DNA of 64,000 bases, taken from positions 6,076,001 to 6,140,000 of the forward strand of contig NZ_CP108776.1 in assembly GCF_045207785.1 (NCBI RefSeq), given 5' to 3'. This DNA comes from Embleya sp045207785. GTDB lineage: Bacteria > Actinomycetota > Actinomycetes > Streptomycetales > Streptomycetaceae. The position numbers and the translations under genes were made by a program. The notes beneath the pieces were generated by a model. That model was not told the origin of the DNA. It saw only the letters and a program-made list of their open reading frames with translations, and made no database searches. This document shows positions 8,545 to 20,222 of the stretch, piece after piece. Each line of letters opens with the position of its first letter. Positions within the stretch are counted from its first letter, which is position 1.

Positions 8545-10161
8545 TCAGCGCAGTCTGAGGGCCAGAAAGAAGTCCACCTTGTCTTCCAGGCGGGCCAGTT
8601 GACGCCCCGTCAGCTCCTCGATGCGGCCGATCCTGTAGCGCAGCGTATTGACGTGCACGTGCAACCGGGCCGCGCAGCGCGTCCACGATCCGTCGCAGTC
8701 GAGGAAGACCTCCAGCGTGGTGACCAGGTCGGCCTGATGGCTCTCGTCGTACGCGCGCAGCGGCTCCAGGAGCCGGCCGCGGAAGGCACGGCGGACGTCC
8801 TCGGGCACGGCCGCGAGCAGCGCGACGTGGGAGGCCAGCTCGGCGTGCCCGACCACCTCGACCCGCCCGCTCCTGGTGCCCGCGATCCGGCCCGCGTGCC
8901 ACGCCTCCTCCAGCGCGCCGCGCAGACCGTCGGCACGGGCCACCCGCGCGCTCACGCCGATGTGCACGCGCACGCCGCCCGCCGTCGGGCCGTCGAACGC
9001 GGCCAGCCGCTCGCGCAGCAGGCGCGTGGTGGGGTCCGGCTCGGTGCCGTCCGGGTCGCCCGGGCCCTCGCACGGGATCAGCGCGACCGCGCCGGGCCCG
9101 GTCGCGGACACCAGGGCCGGGATGGGCTGATCCGCCAACGCCTCCTCGAGCAGGACCCGGGCCAGCCGCTGCGCGTCGCCCGAGGGCAGGTCCGGCAGCG
9201 CGGCCGTGGCGAACTGCCAGCGGGTCCCGCCGGCCCCCTCCTCGGCCACCCGAAGCCGCGCGGCCACCTCGACCGGGTCGGCGCCGGACGCCAGCAGGTT
9301 CAGCACGTCCTCGGACAGCCGCCGGGTGCGTCGGCGCTGGTCCTCGACCCGGTCGCGCCCCACCGACACCAGCCGGACCAGCTCGCCGAGCAGCGCCTGG
9401 TGCCGGTCGGGCCAGTCGGTGACGTCGTCCTCGACCGCCAGGAACCAGTCGCCCCACGCGTCCGGGTCGACCGACCCGCCCGCCTCGGACACCGGCAGCA
9501 GCGAGAACGAGCGCCCGTCCACGCGGTAGCGGAACGGCACCCGGGCCTTGCGCTCGCGGGCGCCGAGGTGCGCGCGGGCCATCTTGACGCGCAGCCCCGG
9601 CGGGAGATCGGGCCCGCCCGCCGCGGCCTGGCGACCGGTCAGCGAGAGCACCCAGCAGTGGATGTCGATGTCGGCCGCGACCAGGCCGAGCACCCCGTCC
9701 AGTCCGGCCCCGCCGGCGGCGGCCTGGACCAGGCGCCGGTGCCGGTCGACCACCGCGGTCAGGTCGGTGGCCCGCTCGGCGGAGATCCGCCGGACCACGA
9801 ACTCGGTCAGGTGCGCGAAGGACAGTTCCTCCTCGACCGCGAACAGCGGCAGATGGTGCCGTTCACACGCGGTGACCAGATCGGGGGGAATGTCCCCGAT
9901 CTCGGCCTGCCCGGCGGCCAGCGCCGTGGCGCCGCCCTTGGTCAGCACCCGGACGAAGCGATCGGAGTCCTCCGGGCCCGAGCGCCAGCCCATGCCGGTG
10001 AGCACGAGGGCACCGGCGGTGAGGTAGCGGCTGGGGTCGTGCAGGTCGGTGGTCATCACCGCCCGCACCGTGCGATCGAGCTCCCCCTCGCCCACCAACA
10101 GTCGAATGCCCGATATTCCGCTACCGGTTATTCCATCGCCGAGAAGCGCGCGCAATCGCAT
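8545..10161 (-). CDS. PucR-family transcriptional regulator
   Basis: A 538-residue regulator with an N-terminal PucR purine-catabolism domain (about 1-125), a variable middle, and a C-terminal PucR-type helix-turn-helix (HTH_30): DCDGSWTRCAARLHVHVNTL then RYRIGRIEELTG near 480-515. PucR proteins control xanthine and purine catabolism. It is divergent from the xanthine dehydrogenase operon across a 270-bp gap, so it probably regulates it. I use the ATG at 10161, where MRLRAL begins the conserved domain and GAGAGGGGG lies upstream; the frame stays open to 10290 with no conserved sequence. Confidence 0.9.
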   Translation of the reverse strand: MRLRALLGDGITGSGISGIRLLVGEGELDRTVRAVMTTDLHDPSRYLTAGALVLTGMGWRSGPEDSDRFVRVLTKGGATALAAGQAEIGDIPPDLVTACERHHLPLFAVEEELSFAHLTEFVVRRISAERATDLTAVVDRHRRLVQAAAGGAGLDGVLGLVAADIDIHCWVLSLTGRQAAAGGPDLPPGLRVKMARAHLGARERKARVPFRYRVDGRSFSLLPVSEAGGSVDPDAWGDWFLAVEDDVTDWPDRHQALLGELVRLVSVGRDRVEDQRRRTRRLSEDVLNLLASGADPVEVAARLRVAEEGAGGTRWQFATAALPDLPSGDAQRLARVLLEEALADQPIPALVSATGPGAVALIPCEGPGDPDGTEPDPTTRLLRERLAAFDGPTAGGVRVHIGVSARVARADGLRGALEEAWHAGRIAGTRSGRVEVVGHAELASHVALLAAVPEDVRRAFRGRLLEPLRAYDESHQADLVTTLEVFLDCDGSWTRCAARLHVHVNTLRYRIGRIEELTGRQLARLEDKVDFFLALRLR

Positions 10162-10431
10162 CGACGGCCCCCTCTCGATCGAGCAGTGCACCGGCCCGGC
10201 GCACGGCGGATCCGTCATACCGGTTCGACGACCGGGCGAACACTTGGAGAAAAGTACGGGAACAACCCCCGCTTGACACGCCTGGGTCATGTCTTCCGTG
10301 GGTACTCACAGTGACCCTCGTCTCGGTGTACTGGTGCGCACCCTCCGAACCACTTCACCCCGAGCGAAGCGCCCCCCGCGACGGGTACAAGGACGGTAGG
10401 GCCACACGCAAGGCAGAAGGAGACACCCGTC
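10162..10431. promoter_or_regulatory. divergent promoter region pucR-type / xanthine dehydrogenase
   Basis: This 270-bp gap separates the start codons of the two divergent units and must carry both promoters. A TTGACA at 10273-10278 on the plus strand could be a -35 element, but no convincing -10 lies 16-19 nt downstream. AGAAGGAG just before 10432 is the ribosome binding site of the FAD-subunit gene. I did not find a convincing inverted repeat for the regulator. Confidence 0.4.
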
Positions 10432-11312
10432 ATGGAATTCCTGCGGCCCGCGACGTGGGAGGAGGCGCTCGCCGTCAAGGCGCAGCACCCGTCCGCGGTC
10501 CCGATCGCCGGTGGCACCGACGTGATGGTCGAACTGAACTTCGACCGGCATCGTCCGGACGCCCTGCTGGATCTCAACCGTATCCGCGAGTTGCACGAGT
10601 GGCAGATCGAGGACGACGGAACGGTACGCCTCGGCGCCTCCGTCCCGTACTCGCAGATCATCGACTCGCTGCACGACCGGCTTCCGGGCCTGTCGCTCGG
10701 TGCGCACACCGTGGGCTCGCCGCAGATCCGCAACCGCGGTTCGGTCGGCGGCAACCTCGGAGCCGCGTCGCCCGCCGGCGACGCGCACCCGCCGCTGCTG
10801 GCATCCGGTGCCACCGTCGAGGCGGCCTCGGCGCGCGGCACCCGGCTGATCCCGATCGACGACTTCTACCTCGGGGTCAAGCGGAACGCGCTGGAGCCCG
10901 ACGAGCTGATCCGGGCGATCCACATCCCCTCGGCGACCGGGCCGCAGCAGTTCGCCAAGATCGGCACCCGCAACGCGATGGTGATCGCGGTGTGCTCGTT
11001 CGCGGTCGCGCTGCACCCGGACGCCCGGGACGTGCGGACCGGGATCGGCTCCGCCGCCCCGACGCCGCGCCGGGCGAGCGAGGCCGAGGCGTTCATCCGC
11101 GCCGAGCTCGCCGACACGGGGCTGTGGACCAGCGGCGCCGAACTGCCGATCGCGACCGCGAAGCGCTTCGGCGAGCTGGTCGCCCGGGCGGCCTCGCCGA
11201 TCGACGACGTGCGCGGCTCGGCCGCGTACCGGCGACACGCGCTCGCCGTCATGGCGCGCCGCACCCTGCTTTGGACCTGGAACGACCACCGCGACACCGG
11301 GAGGGCCGCCGC

Positions 11313-11316
<4 letters not shown>
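10432..11316 (+). CDS. xanthine dehydrogenase, FAD-binding subunit
   Basis: The electron-transfer subunit of the molybdenum hydroxylase that oxidises hypoxanthine and xanthine to urate. The 294 residues match the CoxM/XdhB-type FAD subunit. FAD-binding motifs are PIAGGTD (24-30) and RNRGSVGGNLG near 98-108. The ATG at 10432 has AGAAGGAG upstream. Its stop overlaps the next start (ATGA at 11313-11316), so the three subunits form a coupled operon in the order FAD, 2Fe-2S, Mo. Confidence 0.93.
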
Positions 11317-11813
<497 letters not shown>

Positions 11814-11816
11814 GTC

Positions 11817-14183
11817 ATGGCCGGTCTGACCAAGCCCAAGAACCTCCAGCACGTGATCGCGCCCGGCCGCGACGGCATCGGTGCCTCGCCGCTGCGCCCG
11901 GACGGGATCCTCAAGGTCAAGGGCGACTTCGCGTACTCCTCGGACCTGTGGCACGAGGACATGCTGTGGGGGATGGCGCTGCGCAGCCCGCACGCCCGGG
12001 CCCGGATCCTGTCCGTGGACGTCGCTCAGGCGCTCGCCCAGCCGGGCGTGTACGCGGTGCTCACCCACGAGGACATCCCCGGCGCGAAGTACTACGGCCT
12101 GGAGATCCAGGACCAGCCGGTGCTGGCGATCGACGAGGTCCGCTTCCACGGCGAGCCGATCGTGATCGTCGCGGCCGACCACCCGGAGACCGCGCGGCGC
12201 GCGATCGCCAAGATCGTGGTCGAGTACGACGTGCTGCCCTCGATCGGTCCGGTCGAGGCGCTCGACCCACAGACGTACGGCTACGTGCACCAGCCGGCGG
12301 ACTACAAGGCGCACGCCTCCGCCAACATCGTGCACAGCCAGCACATCCACCACGGCGACGGGGATTCGGCGCGGGTGCGGGCGCTCGCCGACGTGATCGT
12401 GCGCGGCGAGTACGAGGTCGGCATGCAGGACCAGGCGTTCCTGGGTCCCGAGTCCGGCCTCGCGGTGCCCGCCGAGGACGGCGGCATCGACCTGTACATC
12501 GCGACCCAGTGGCTGCACGTGGACCAGCAGCAGATGTGCCCGGTGCTCGGCCTGCCGCCGGAGAAGGTCCGGCTCACCCTGGCCGGGGTCGGCGGCGCGT
12601 TCGGCGGTCGCGAGGACATCTCGATGCAGGTGCACGCGTGCCTGCTCGCGCAGCACACCGGCAAGCCGGTCAAGATCGTCTACAACCGCGAGGAGTCGTT
12701 CTTCGGGCACGTGCACCGACACCCGGCGACGATGGTGTTCGAGCACGGCGCGACCCGCGACGGCAAGCTCGTGTTCGTCAAGGCCGAGATCGTGCTCGAC
12801 GGCGGCGCGTACGCGTCGGCCTCGCCCGCGGTGGTCGGCAACGCGGCCTCGCTGGGCATCGGCCCGTACGTGATCCCGAACGCGGTGGTCGACTCGACGG
12901 CGGTGTACACGAACAACCCGCCGTGCGGCGCGATGCGCGGGTTCGGGGCGGTCCAGATGTGCTTCGGCTACGAGACCCAGATGGACCGGCTGGCCGCGGA
13001 ACTGGGCATGGACCCGGTCGAGTTGCGGCAGCTCAACGCGATGGAGCAGGGGTCGGTGCTGCCCACCGGGCAGGCCGTGGACGCCCCCGCGCCAGTCGCG
13101 GACCTGCTCCGGCGGGTCAAGGAGATGCCGCTCCCGCAGTCGGAGAACTGGCGGACCGCGGACGGTGCGGACGTGCGCGAGCTGCCCGGCGGGCTGTCCA
13201 ACACCACGCACGGCGAGGGTGTCGTGCGTGGGATCGGCTACGCGGTCGGCATCAAGAACGTCGGCTTCTCCGAGGGCTTCGACGACTACTCGACCGCCCG
13301 GGTGCGCCTGGAGGTCATCAACGGCGAGCCGGTCGCGCTCGTGCACACCGCGATGGCCGAGGTGGGCCAGGGCGGGGTCACCGTGCACGCGCAGATCGTG
13401 CGCACCGAGCTGGGCGTGGACCAGGTGACGATCGCGCCCGCGGACACGCAGGTGGGTTCGGCCGGTTCCACGTCCGCGTCGCGGCAGACGTACATGACCG
13501 GCGGTGCGGTCAAGATGGCCGCCGAGGCGGTCCGCACGACGGTGCTCGGCCGCGGTCGGGACCGGTACGGGTGGGCGCCGGCGTTCACGGCGGGCCTGCT
13601 GCTCGCGGGCGGCAAGGTGGCCGACCCCGGCGGCGAGGTCGTCGCGGACCTGGTCGAGCTGCTCGGCGACGAGCCGGTGGAGGAGACGACCCAGTTCCAC
13701 CACCGCCCGACCGAGGCGTTCGACAAGGTCACCGGACAGGGCTTCGGCCACGTCCAGTACACGTTCTGCGCGCACCGCGCGGTCGTGGACGTCGACGTCG
13801 AGCTCGGCCTGATCAAGGTGATCGAGCTGGCCGCCGCGCAGGACGTCGGCAAGGCGATGAACCCGCTCGCGGTGGTCGGTCAGATCCACGGCGGCAGCAC
13901 GCAGGGCCTGGGCCTGGCGGTGATGGAGGAGATCATCGTCAAGGACGGCAAGGTCCGGAACCCGTCGTTCACGGACTACCTGATTCCCACCATTCTCGAC
14001 ACGCCGCCGATGCCGGTGGACGTGCTCGAACTGGCCGACCCCAACGCCCCGTACGGGCTGCGCGGGGCCGGCGAGGCACCCACCCTCTCCTCGACACCGG
14101 CGATCGTCGCGGCGATCCGCGCGGCGACCGGACTGGCCCTGACCCGGGTACCGGTCCGGCCGGAACATCTCACTGGGACCTGA
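11817..14183 (+). CDS. xanthine dehydrogenase, molybdopterin-binding catalytic subunit
   Basis: The 788-residue catalytic subunit that hydroxylates the purine at the molybdenum centre. It has the aldehyde-oxidase/XDH hammerhead domain (about 20-130), then Mo-cofactor segments GGAFGGREDI near 258, PCGAMRGFGAVQ near 363, EVGQGG near 516, and the catalytic glutamate in GAGEAPTLSS near 750. Length and motif order are normal. Substrate is inferred from context (PucR, AzgA permease, allantoin genes); CO dehydrogenase is unlikely because its AYRCSFR motif is absent. Confidence 0.92.
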   Translation: MAGLTKPKNLQHVIAPGRDGIGASPLRPDGILKVKGDFAYSSDLWHEDMLWGMALRSPHARARILSVDVAQALAQPGVYAVLTHEDIPGAKYYGLEIQDQPVLAIDEVRFHGEPIVIVAADHPETARRAIAKIVVEYDVLPSIGPVEALDPQTYGYVHQPADYKAHASANIVHSQHIHHGDGDSARVRALADVIVRGEYEVGMQDQAFLGPESGLAVPAEDGGIDLYIATQWLHVDQQQMCPVLGLPPEKVRLTLAGVGGAFGGREDISMQVHACLLAQHTGKPVKIVYNREESFFGHVHRHPATMVFEHGATRDGKLVFVKAEIVLDGGAYASASPAVVGNAASLGIGPYVIPNAVVDSTAVYTNNPPCGAMRGFGAVQMCFGYETQMDRLAAELGMDPVELRQLNAMEQGSVLPTGQAVDAPAPVADLLRRVKEMPLPQSENWRTADGADVRELPGGLSNTTHGEGVVRGIGYAVGIKNVGFSEGFDDYSTARVRLEVINGEPVALVHTAMAEVGQGGVTVHAQIVRTELGVDQVTIAPADTQVGSAGSTSASRQTYMTGGAVKMAAEAVRTTVLGRGRDRYGWAPAFTAGLLLAGGKVADPGGEVVADLVELLGDEPVEETTQFHHRPTEAFDKVTGQGFGHVQYTFCAHRAVVDVDVELGLIKVIELAAAQDVGKAMNPLAVVGQIHGGSTQGLGLAVMEEIIVKDGKVRNPSFTDYLIPTILDTPPMPVDVLELADPNAPYGLRGAGEAPTLSSTPAIVAAIRAATGLALTRVPVRPEHLTGT

Positions 14184-14415
14184 GACACCGTCAGTTCCGG
14201 AATCCACACCGCAGTACGGGCCCGGCGGCGGCGCAGACGTCGCCCCCGGGACCGGACCGGTCCGACTCCGCACGGCCGATCGCCGTGTCGTCGAACGGAC
14301 GCGCCCCCACGCAGGAAGGTCGCCGTCGTCGCCTGCCCGAAACCGAATTCGGGCCGCCCCGCGACCCGGCGGCCGGCTCCACCCCAACAACACCTAAGAC
14401 ACTTGGGAGTGGGAA

Positions 14416-15927
<1,512 letters not shown>

Positions 15928-15965
15928 CGTGCCCGACCGCCCCCCCACAGCCCAAGGAGACGTCG

Positions 15966-17093
15966 ATGCTCGACCTCGGGACCGAACTCGCGGCATGGCG
16001 ACGTGCGGGAACGCCATACGCCCTGGCCACCGTCGTCGGCGTCAGCGGGAGCGCACCCCGCCCCCCGGGTGCGGCGCTCGCGGTGGGCGCCGACGGCACG
16101 GTCGTCGGAAGCGTCTCGGGCGGGTGTGTGGAGGGTGCGGTGTACGCGTTGTGTCAGGAGGCGCTGGAGAGCGGTACCCCGGTGCTCCAGCGCTTCGGCT
16201 ACAGCGACGAGGACGCCTTCGCCGTGGGTCTGACCTGCGGCGGAGTGATCGACGTGTTCGTACAGCGCGGCGGCGACGCCGCCGTGGAGGCGGCATTGGC
16301 CGCGGCCGAACGGGACATCCCCGTGGCCGCGGCCCGGGTCGTCGCCGGACCGGCCGAGCTGCTCGGCAGGGTCGTCACGGTCGTCGCCGACCAGGGCGTG
16401 ATCTCCACCACCGGTACATACGGCGCCGATCCCGCGCTCGACGCGTCGGTGATCGGCGAGACGCGCGCGCTGCTCGACATGGGCCGCTCCGGCCTGTTGA
16501 CGCTGCGGCAGGACGGCCGGCCGTGCCCGGAGGCAGCGCCGGAGGACGTCACGATCTTCGTGGAGAGCCGCACCCCGGCGCCGCGCCTGCTGGTGTACGG
16601 CGCGATCGACTTCGCGGCGGCGGTCACCCGGATGGGCAAGCTGTTGGGCTACCGGGTCACCGTCTGCGACGCGCGGGAGGTCTTCGCGACCCGGCGGCGC
16701 TTCCCCGACGCGGACGAGGTCGTGGTCGACTGGCCGCACCGGCACCTGGCCTCGGTCGCGGACACGCTGGACGGCCGCACGGTCGTCGCGGTGCTCACCC
16801 ACGACCCGAAGTTCGACGTGCCCCTGCTCGAACTCGCCCTTCGCCTCGGGGTCGGCTACGTCGGCGCGATGGGCTCCCGCCGCACGCACGACACGCGCAT
16901 GGAGCGGCTGCGTGAAATCGGGCTCACCGAGCGCGAGTTGACCGCCCTGCACTCGCCGATCGGCCTCGATCTGGGGGCTCGCACCCCGGAGGAGACGGCC
17001 CTGTCCGTGTTCGCCGAGGTGGTCGCCGGCCGCACCGGCGCGACGGGCCTGCCCCTGCGCGTGGCGGGCGGGCCGATCCACCGGGCGGCGTGA
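15966..17093 (+). CDS. xdhC: XdhC/CoxI family molybdenum-cofactor maturation factor
   Basis: XdhC binds molybdenum cofactor, promotes its sulfuration and inserts it into xanthine dehydrogenase. The 375-residue protein has the N-terminal XdhC/CoxI domain with the conserved cysteine in SGGCVEGAVY (near residue 45) and a C-terminal Rossmann domain (LLVYGAIDFAAAV near 204, GYVGAMGSRR near 297). AAGGAGA at 15954-15960 sits just before the ATG. It is 38 bp after the permease and closes the XDH operon. Confidence 0.9.
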   Translation: MLDLGTELAAWRRAGTPYALATVVGVSGSAPRPPGAALAVGADGTVVGSVSGGCVEGAVYALCQEALESGTPVLQRFGYSDEDAFAVGLTCGGVIDVFVQRGGDAAVEAALAAAERDIPVAAARVVAGPAELLGRVVTVVADQGVISTTGTYGADPALDASVIGETRALLDMGRSGLLTLRQDGRPCPEAAPEDVTIFVESRTPAPRLLVYGAIDFAAAVTRMGKLLGYRVTVCDAREVFATRRRFPDADEVVVDWPHRHLASVADTLDGRTVVAVLTHDPKFDVPLLELALRLGVGYVGAMGSRRTHDTRMERLREIGLTERELTALHSPIGLDLGARTPEETALSVFAEVVAGRTGATGLPLRVAGGPIHRAA

Positions 17094-17122
17094 GCGGTCG
17101 GTCCCCGGAGCCGTGATCGGGC

Positions 17123-17911
17123 TCAGCCGCCGATCGACACCCCCGACGTGACCGGCGTGATGGTGCCGGTGATCGCCCGTGCCTGTGCCGAGGCCAGGAA
17201 CGCCACGACGTCCGCGATGTCCTCGGGCCGGGTGAGCCTGCGCAGCGCCGACGACTTGGTCATCTCGTCGCGCACCGTCGTCACCGGCACGCCCCGGCGG
17301 TCCGCGATGTCCGCCATGTACGCGGCGAGTTTGGCGTTGTCGGTGTAGCCCGCGACGACCACGTTGACCCGCACGCCGTCGGGGCCGACCTCCTTGGCCA
17401 GCACGCCGGAGGCGACTTCCATCGCGCCCTTGGTCGCCGCGTACGCGCCCAGGTTCACCAACTTCGCGCGCGGCGCCTCCGAGCTGATCTGCACGATCGA
17501 CCCGCCGCCGACCGCGCGCATGTACGGCAGCGCCGCACGCGAGACCGCGAGCACGCCGAGCACGTTGATCTCGAACGCGCGCCGGAACTCCGCGGGATCC
17601 AGGTCCTCCAGGCGCCCCGCCGGGTTGTACGTCGCGACGTTCACGACCACGTCGACCCGGCCCAGTTCCTTCGCCGCGGTGTCCACGAGCGCGCGACACG
17701 CGTCCTGGTCGGCGAGATCGGTCGGCACGTCGAGCACCCGACGGCCGGTCAGGTCGGCGATGTCGGCCGCGAGTCGCCGCAGCGGCTCGGGACGGCGCGC
17801 GGCGACCACGACATCGGCGCCGGATCGCGCGAGCGCGATCGCACACGCCCGCCCGATGCCGTCCCCCGCCCCCGCGACGATTGCGACGCGTCCGTCCGGT
17901 TCCTCCGCCAT
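17123..17911 (-). CDS. SDR-family NAD(P)-dependent oxidoreductase
   Basis: A 262-residue classical short-chain dehydrogenase. The cofactor-binding loop GAGDGIGRA is near residue 14, the active-site Ser in QISSEAP near 140 and YxxxK as YAATK near 155. The usual NNAG reads NVAT here, a modest deviation. Substrate is unknown. It converges on xdhC with only 29 bp between and is divergent from the UPF0261 gene, sharing a 159-bp promoter region with an inverted repeat. Confidence 0.85.
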   Translation of the reverse strand: MAEEPDGRVAIVAGAGDGIGRACAIALARSGADVVVAARRPEPLRRLAADIADLTGRRVLDVPTDLADQDACRALVDTAAKELGRVDVVVNVATYNPAGRLEDLDPAEFRRAFEINVLGVLAVSRAALPYMRAVGGGSIVQISSEAPRAKLVNLGAYAATKGAMEVASGVLAKEVGPDGVRVNVVVAGYTDNAKLAAYMADIADRRGVPVTTVRDEMTKSSALRRLTRPEDIADVVAFLASAQARAITGTITPVTSGVSIGG

Positions 17912-17925
17912 GGCACCTCCGTGTG

Positions 17926-17970
17926 ACCGTGCGAATACCTCGAGAATCGGTACCCGTCCTATCGCACGGT
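17926..17970. promoter_or_regulatory. inverted repeat in divergent SDR / UPF0261 promoter
   Basis: ACCGTGCGA at 17926-17934 and TCGCACGGT at 17962-17970 form a perfect 9-bp inverted repeat separated by 27 nt, 15 nt upstream of the SDR start and 100 nt upstream of the UPF0261 start. It may be a looped or paired operator controlling both genes. The regulator is not identifiable. Confidence 0.4.
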
Positions 17971-18070
17971 GCTTTCAATCGCCATGATCATCCGGTTGGG
18001 TTACTGTGCGCGGCCGTTCGCCGCCGAAGCGTCAACCCGGCAAGCCGTACCGACACCACCGGAGGCACCG

Positions 18071-19315
18071 ATGCCCACCGTCGTACTGATCGGAACGCTC
18101 GACACCAAGGGATCCGAATACGCGTGGCTGGCCTACCGCCTGCGCGCCCGGGGCGCGGAAGTCGTCCTGATGAACGTGGGCGTGCTCGGCGACGCGCTCG
18201 CCCAGGCGGATGTCCAGGCGTCCGATGTCGCCGCCGCGGCCGGCACCGATCTGGCCGACCTGCGCACCCGCGCCGACCGCGGCGCGGCCACCACCGCGAT
18301 GGCCGAGGGCGCCGCGACCATCCTGCGTGACCTGTACGAGCAGGGCCGGGTCGACGGCGTGCTCGCGGTCGGCGGCTCGGGCGGATCGGCGATCGCGTCG
18401 CACGCGATGCGCGCGCTCCCGGTCGGGGTGCCCAAGCTGCTCGTGTCCACGATGGCGGCGGGCGACGTGTCGCCGTACGTCGGCGCCGTGGACGTCACGA
18501 TGATGTACAGCGTGGTCGACATAGCCGGGATCAACCGGCTCTCCGAGCGCATCCTGGGCAACGCGGCCGACGCGATCGCCGGGATGGCCGGCGGCTTCGC
18601 CGAGGACCGCGCGGCGGTCGCGGGGGTGACCGGCGAGGGGCGTCCGCTGATCGCCGCGTCGATGTTCGGGGTGACCACCCCGGCGGTGGACGCGGCGCGC
18701 GAGCGGCTCACCGAGCTGGGCTACGAGGTCCTGGTCTTCCACGCCACCGGCGCGGGCGGCACCTCGATGGAGAACCTGGCCGAGGCCGGTTTCCTGGCCG
18801 GGATCCTCGACCTGACCACCACCGAGCTGGCCGACGACCTGGTCGGCGGCGTGCTGACCGCGGGCCCGGAGCGGCTCGGCGCCGCCGGGCGGATGGGGCT
18901 GCCGCAGGTGGTCAGCGTCGGGGCCCTGGACATGGTCAACTTCGGCCCGCGCGACACCGTGCCCGAGCGGTTCGAGCAGCGGAAGCTGTACGTGCACAAC
19001 CCGACGGTGACGCTGATGCGCACCACGCCGGAGGAGAACGCCGAACTGGGCCGGCGGATCGCGGCCAAGCTGGTCGCCGCGACCGGCCCGACCGCGCTGT
19101 ACCTGCCGCTGCGCGGGGTCTCGGCGATCGACGTCGAGGGCGCGCCCTTCCACGACCCCGCCGCCGACGCCGCGTTGTTCGACGCGCTGCGGGTGGGACT
19201 CGCCGGCAGCTCCGTCGAGCTGTACGAGTCGGACACCGACATCAACGACCCGGCGTTCGCCACGGCGGCGGCGGATCGGTTGCACCACCTGATCATCAAG
19301 GGGAGCGAGGACTGA
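18071..19315 (+). CDS. UPF0261 / Tm-1-like ATP-binding domain protein
   Basis: A 414-residue protein of the UPF0261 family, related to the ATP-binding domain of tomato Tm-1. It starts with VLIGTLDTKGSEY (5-17), contains the GGSGGSAIASHAMRALPVG loop near 99-117 and VTTPAVDAAR near 205. Biochemical role is unknown. The ATG at 18071 is preceded by CCGGAGG. It is followed after 1 nt by the TIM-barrel gene and then an EthD gene, a compact three-gene cassette. Confidence 0.85.
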   Translation: MPTVVLIGTLDTKGSEYAWLAYRLRARGAEVVLMNVGVLGDALAQADVQASDVAAAAGTDLADLRTRADRGAATTAMAEGAATILRDLYEQGRVDGVLAVGGSGGSAIASHAMRALPVGVPKLLVSTMAAGDVSPYVGAVDVTMMYSVVDIAGINRLSERILGNAADAIAGMAGGFAEDRAAVAGVTGEGRPLIAASMFGVTTPAVDAARERLTELGYEVLVFHATGAGGTSMENLAEAGFLAGILDLTTTELADDLVGGVLTAGPERLGAAGRMGLPQVVSVGALDMVNFGPRDTVPERFEQRKLYVHNPTVTLMRTTPEENAELGRRIAAKLVAATGPTALYLPLRGVSAIDVEGAPFHDPAADAALFDALRVGLAGSSVELYESDTDINDPAFATAAADRLHHLIIKGSED

Positions 19316-19316
19316 C

Positions 19317-20219
19317 ATGAACGGACGCGAGGCGCGCGGTCGGCTGCGCACGACGGTCGAGCGGGGCGGGGTGGTGGTCGGCGCGGGGGCGGGCACCGGC
19401 CTGTCGGCCAAGTGCGCCGAGGCCGGCGGCGTGGATCTGATCATCATCTACAACTCCGGCCGCTACCGGATGGCCGGCCGCGGCTCGCTCGCCGGCCTGC
19501 TGCCGTACGGCGACGCCAACGCGATCGTGGTCGACATGGCCGGCGAGGTGCTGCCGGTGGTCCGCGACACCCCGGTACTCGCGGGGGTGTGCGGCACGGA
19601 CCCGTTCCGGATCATGCCGCACTTCCTGGACCAGCTCGCCGCGATGGGCTTCGCGGGGGTCCAGAACTTCCCCACGGTCGGGCTGTACGACGGCGTCTTC
19701 CGGCAGAACCTGGAGGAGACGGGCATGGGCTACGACCTCGAGGTGGAGATGATCCGGCTCGCCGCCGAGCGCGGCCTGCTCACCGCGCCCTACGTCTTCG
19801 ACCCCGAGCAGGCCCGCGCGATGGCCGCGGCCGGGGCCGACGTGCTGGTCCCGCACATGGGGCTGACCACCAAGGGCAGTATCGGCGCGACCACCGCGCT
19901 CACCCTCGACCAGGCGGTCGAGCGGGTCCAGGCGATGCGCGACGCGGCGGCCGAGGTCGATCCCGACGTGCTGGTGCTGTGTCACGGCGGTCCCATCGCC
20001 GAGCCCGAGGACGCCGCGTACGTGCTCGCCAACACCATCGGCGTGGTCGGGTTTTTCGGCGCCTCCAGCATGGAGAGGCTCCCGACCGAGCTGGCCATCA
20101 CCGCCCAGGCGAGGGCCTTCAAGCAGATCGGCGGCAAGAGCGTCACCGACGACCGGGACGCCTGGGAAGCCCGGGACCTCCCGGAAGCACCGGACACCTA
20201 CCGAGACAGCGAGGACTGA
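19317..20219 (+). CDS. TIM-barrel / phosphoenolpyruvate-hydrolase-like protein
   Basis: A 300-residue protein of the TIM-barrel signal-transduction (phosphoenolpyruvate hydrolase-like) family. Visible elements are GAGAGTGLSAKCAEAGGVDL near 22-41, YNSGRYRMAGRGSLAGLLPY near 45-64, GVCGTDPFR near 89, GVQNFPTVGL near 114 and HMGLTTKGSIGA near 180. It probably acts in the cytoplasm on a small carboxylated substrate, but none is established. It is coupled to UPF0261 (1-nt gap) and followed after 3 nt by the EthD gene. Confidence 0.82.
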   Translation: MNGREARGRLRTTVERGGVVVGAGAGTGLSAKCAEAGGVDLIIIYNSGRYRMAGRGSLAGLLPYGDANAIVVDMAGEVLPVVRDTPVLAGVCGTDPFRIMPHFLDQLAAMGFAGVQNFPTVGLYDGVFRQNLEETGMGYDLEVEMIRLAAERGLLTAPYVFDPEQARAMAAAGADVLVPHMGLTTKGSIGATTALTLDQAVERVQAMRDAAAEVDPDVLVLCHGGPIAEPEDAAYVLANTIGVVGFFGASSMERLPTELAITAQARAFKQIGGKSVTDDRDAWEARDLPEAPDTYRDSED

Positions 20220-20222
20220 GAC

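Noticed and set aside
10273..10301. Promoter built on TTGACA 10273
   Set aside because: No acceptable -10 hexamer at 16-19 nt; kept only as a remark on the divergent region.
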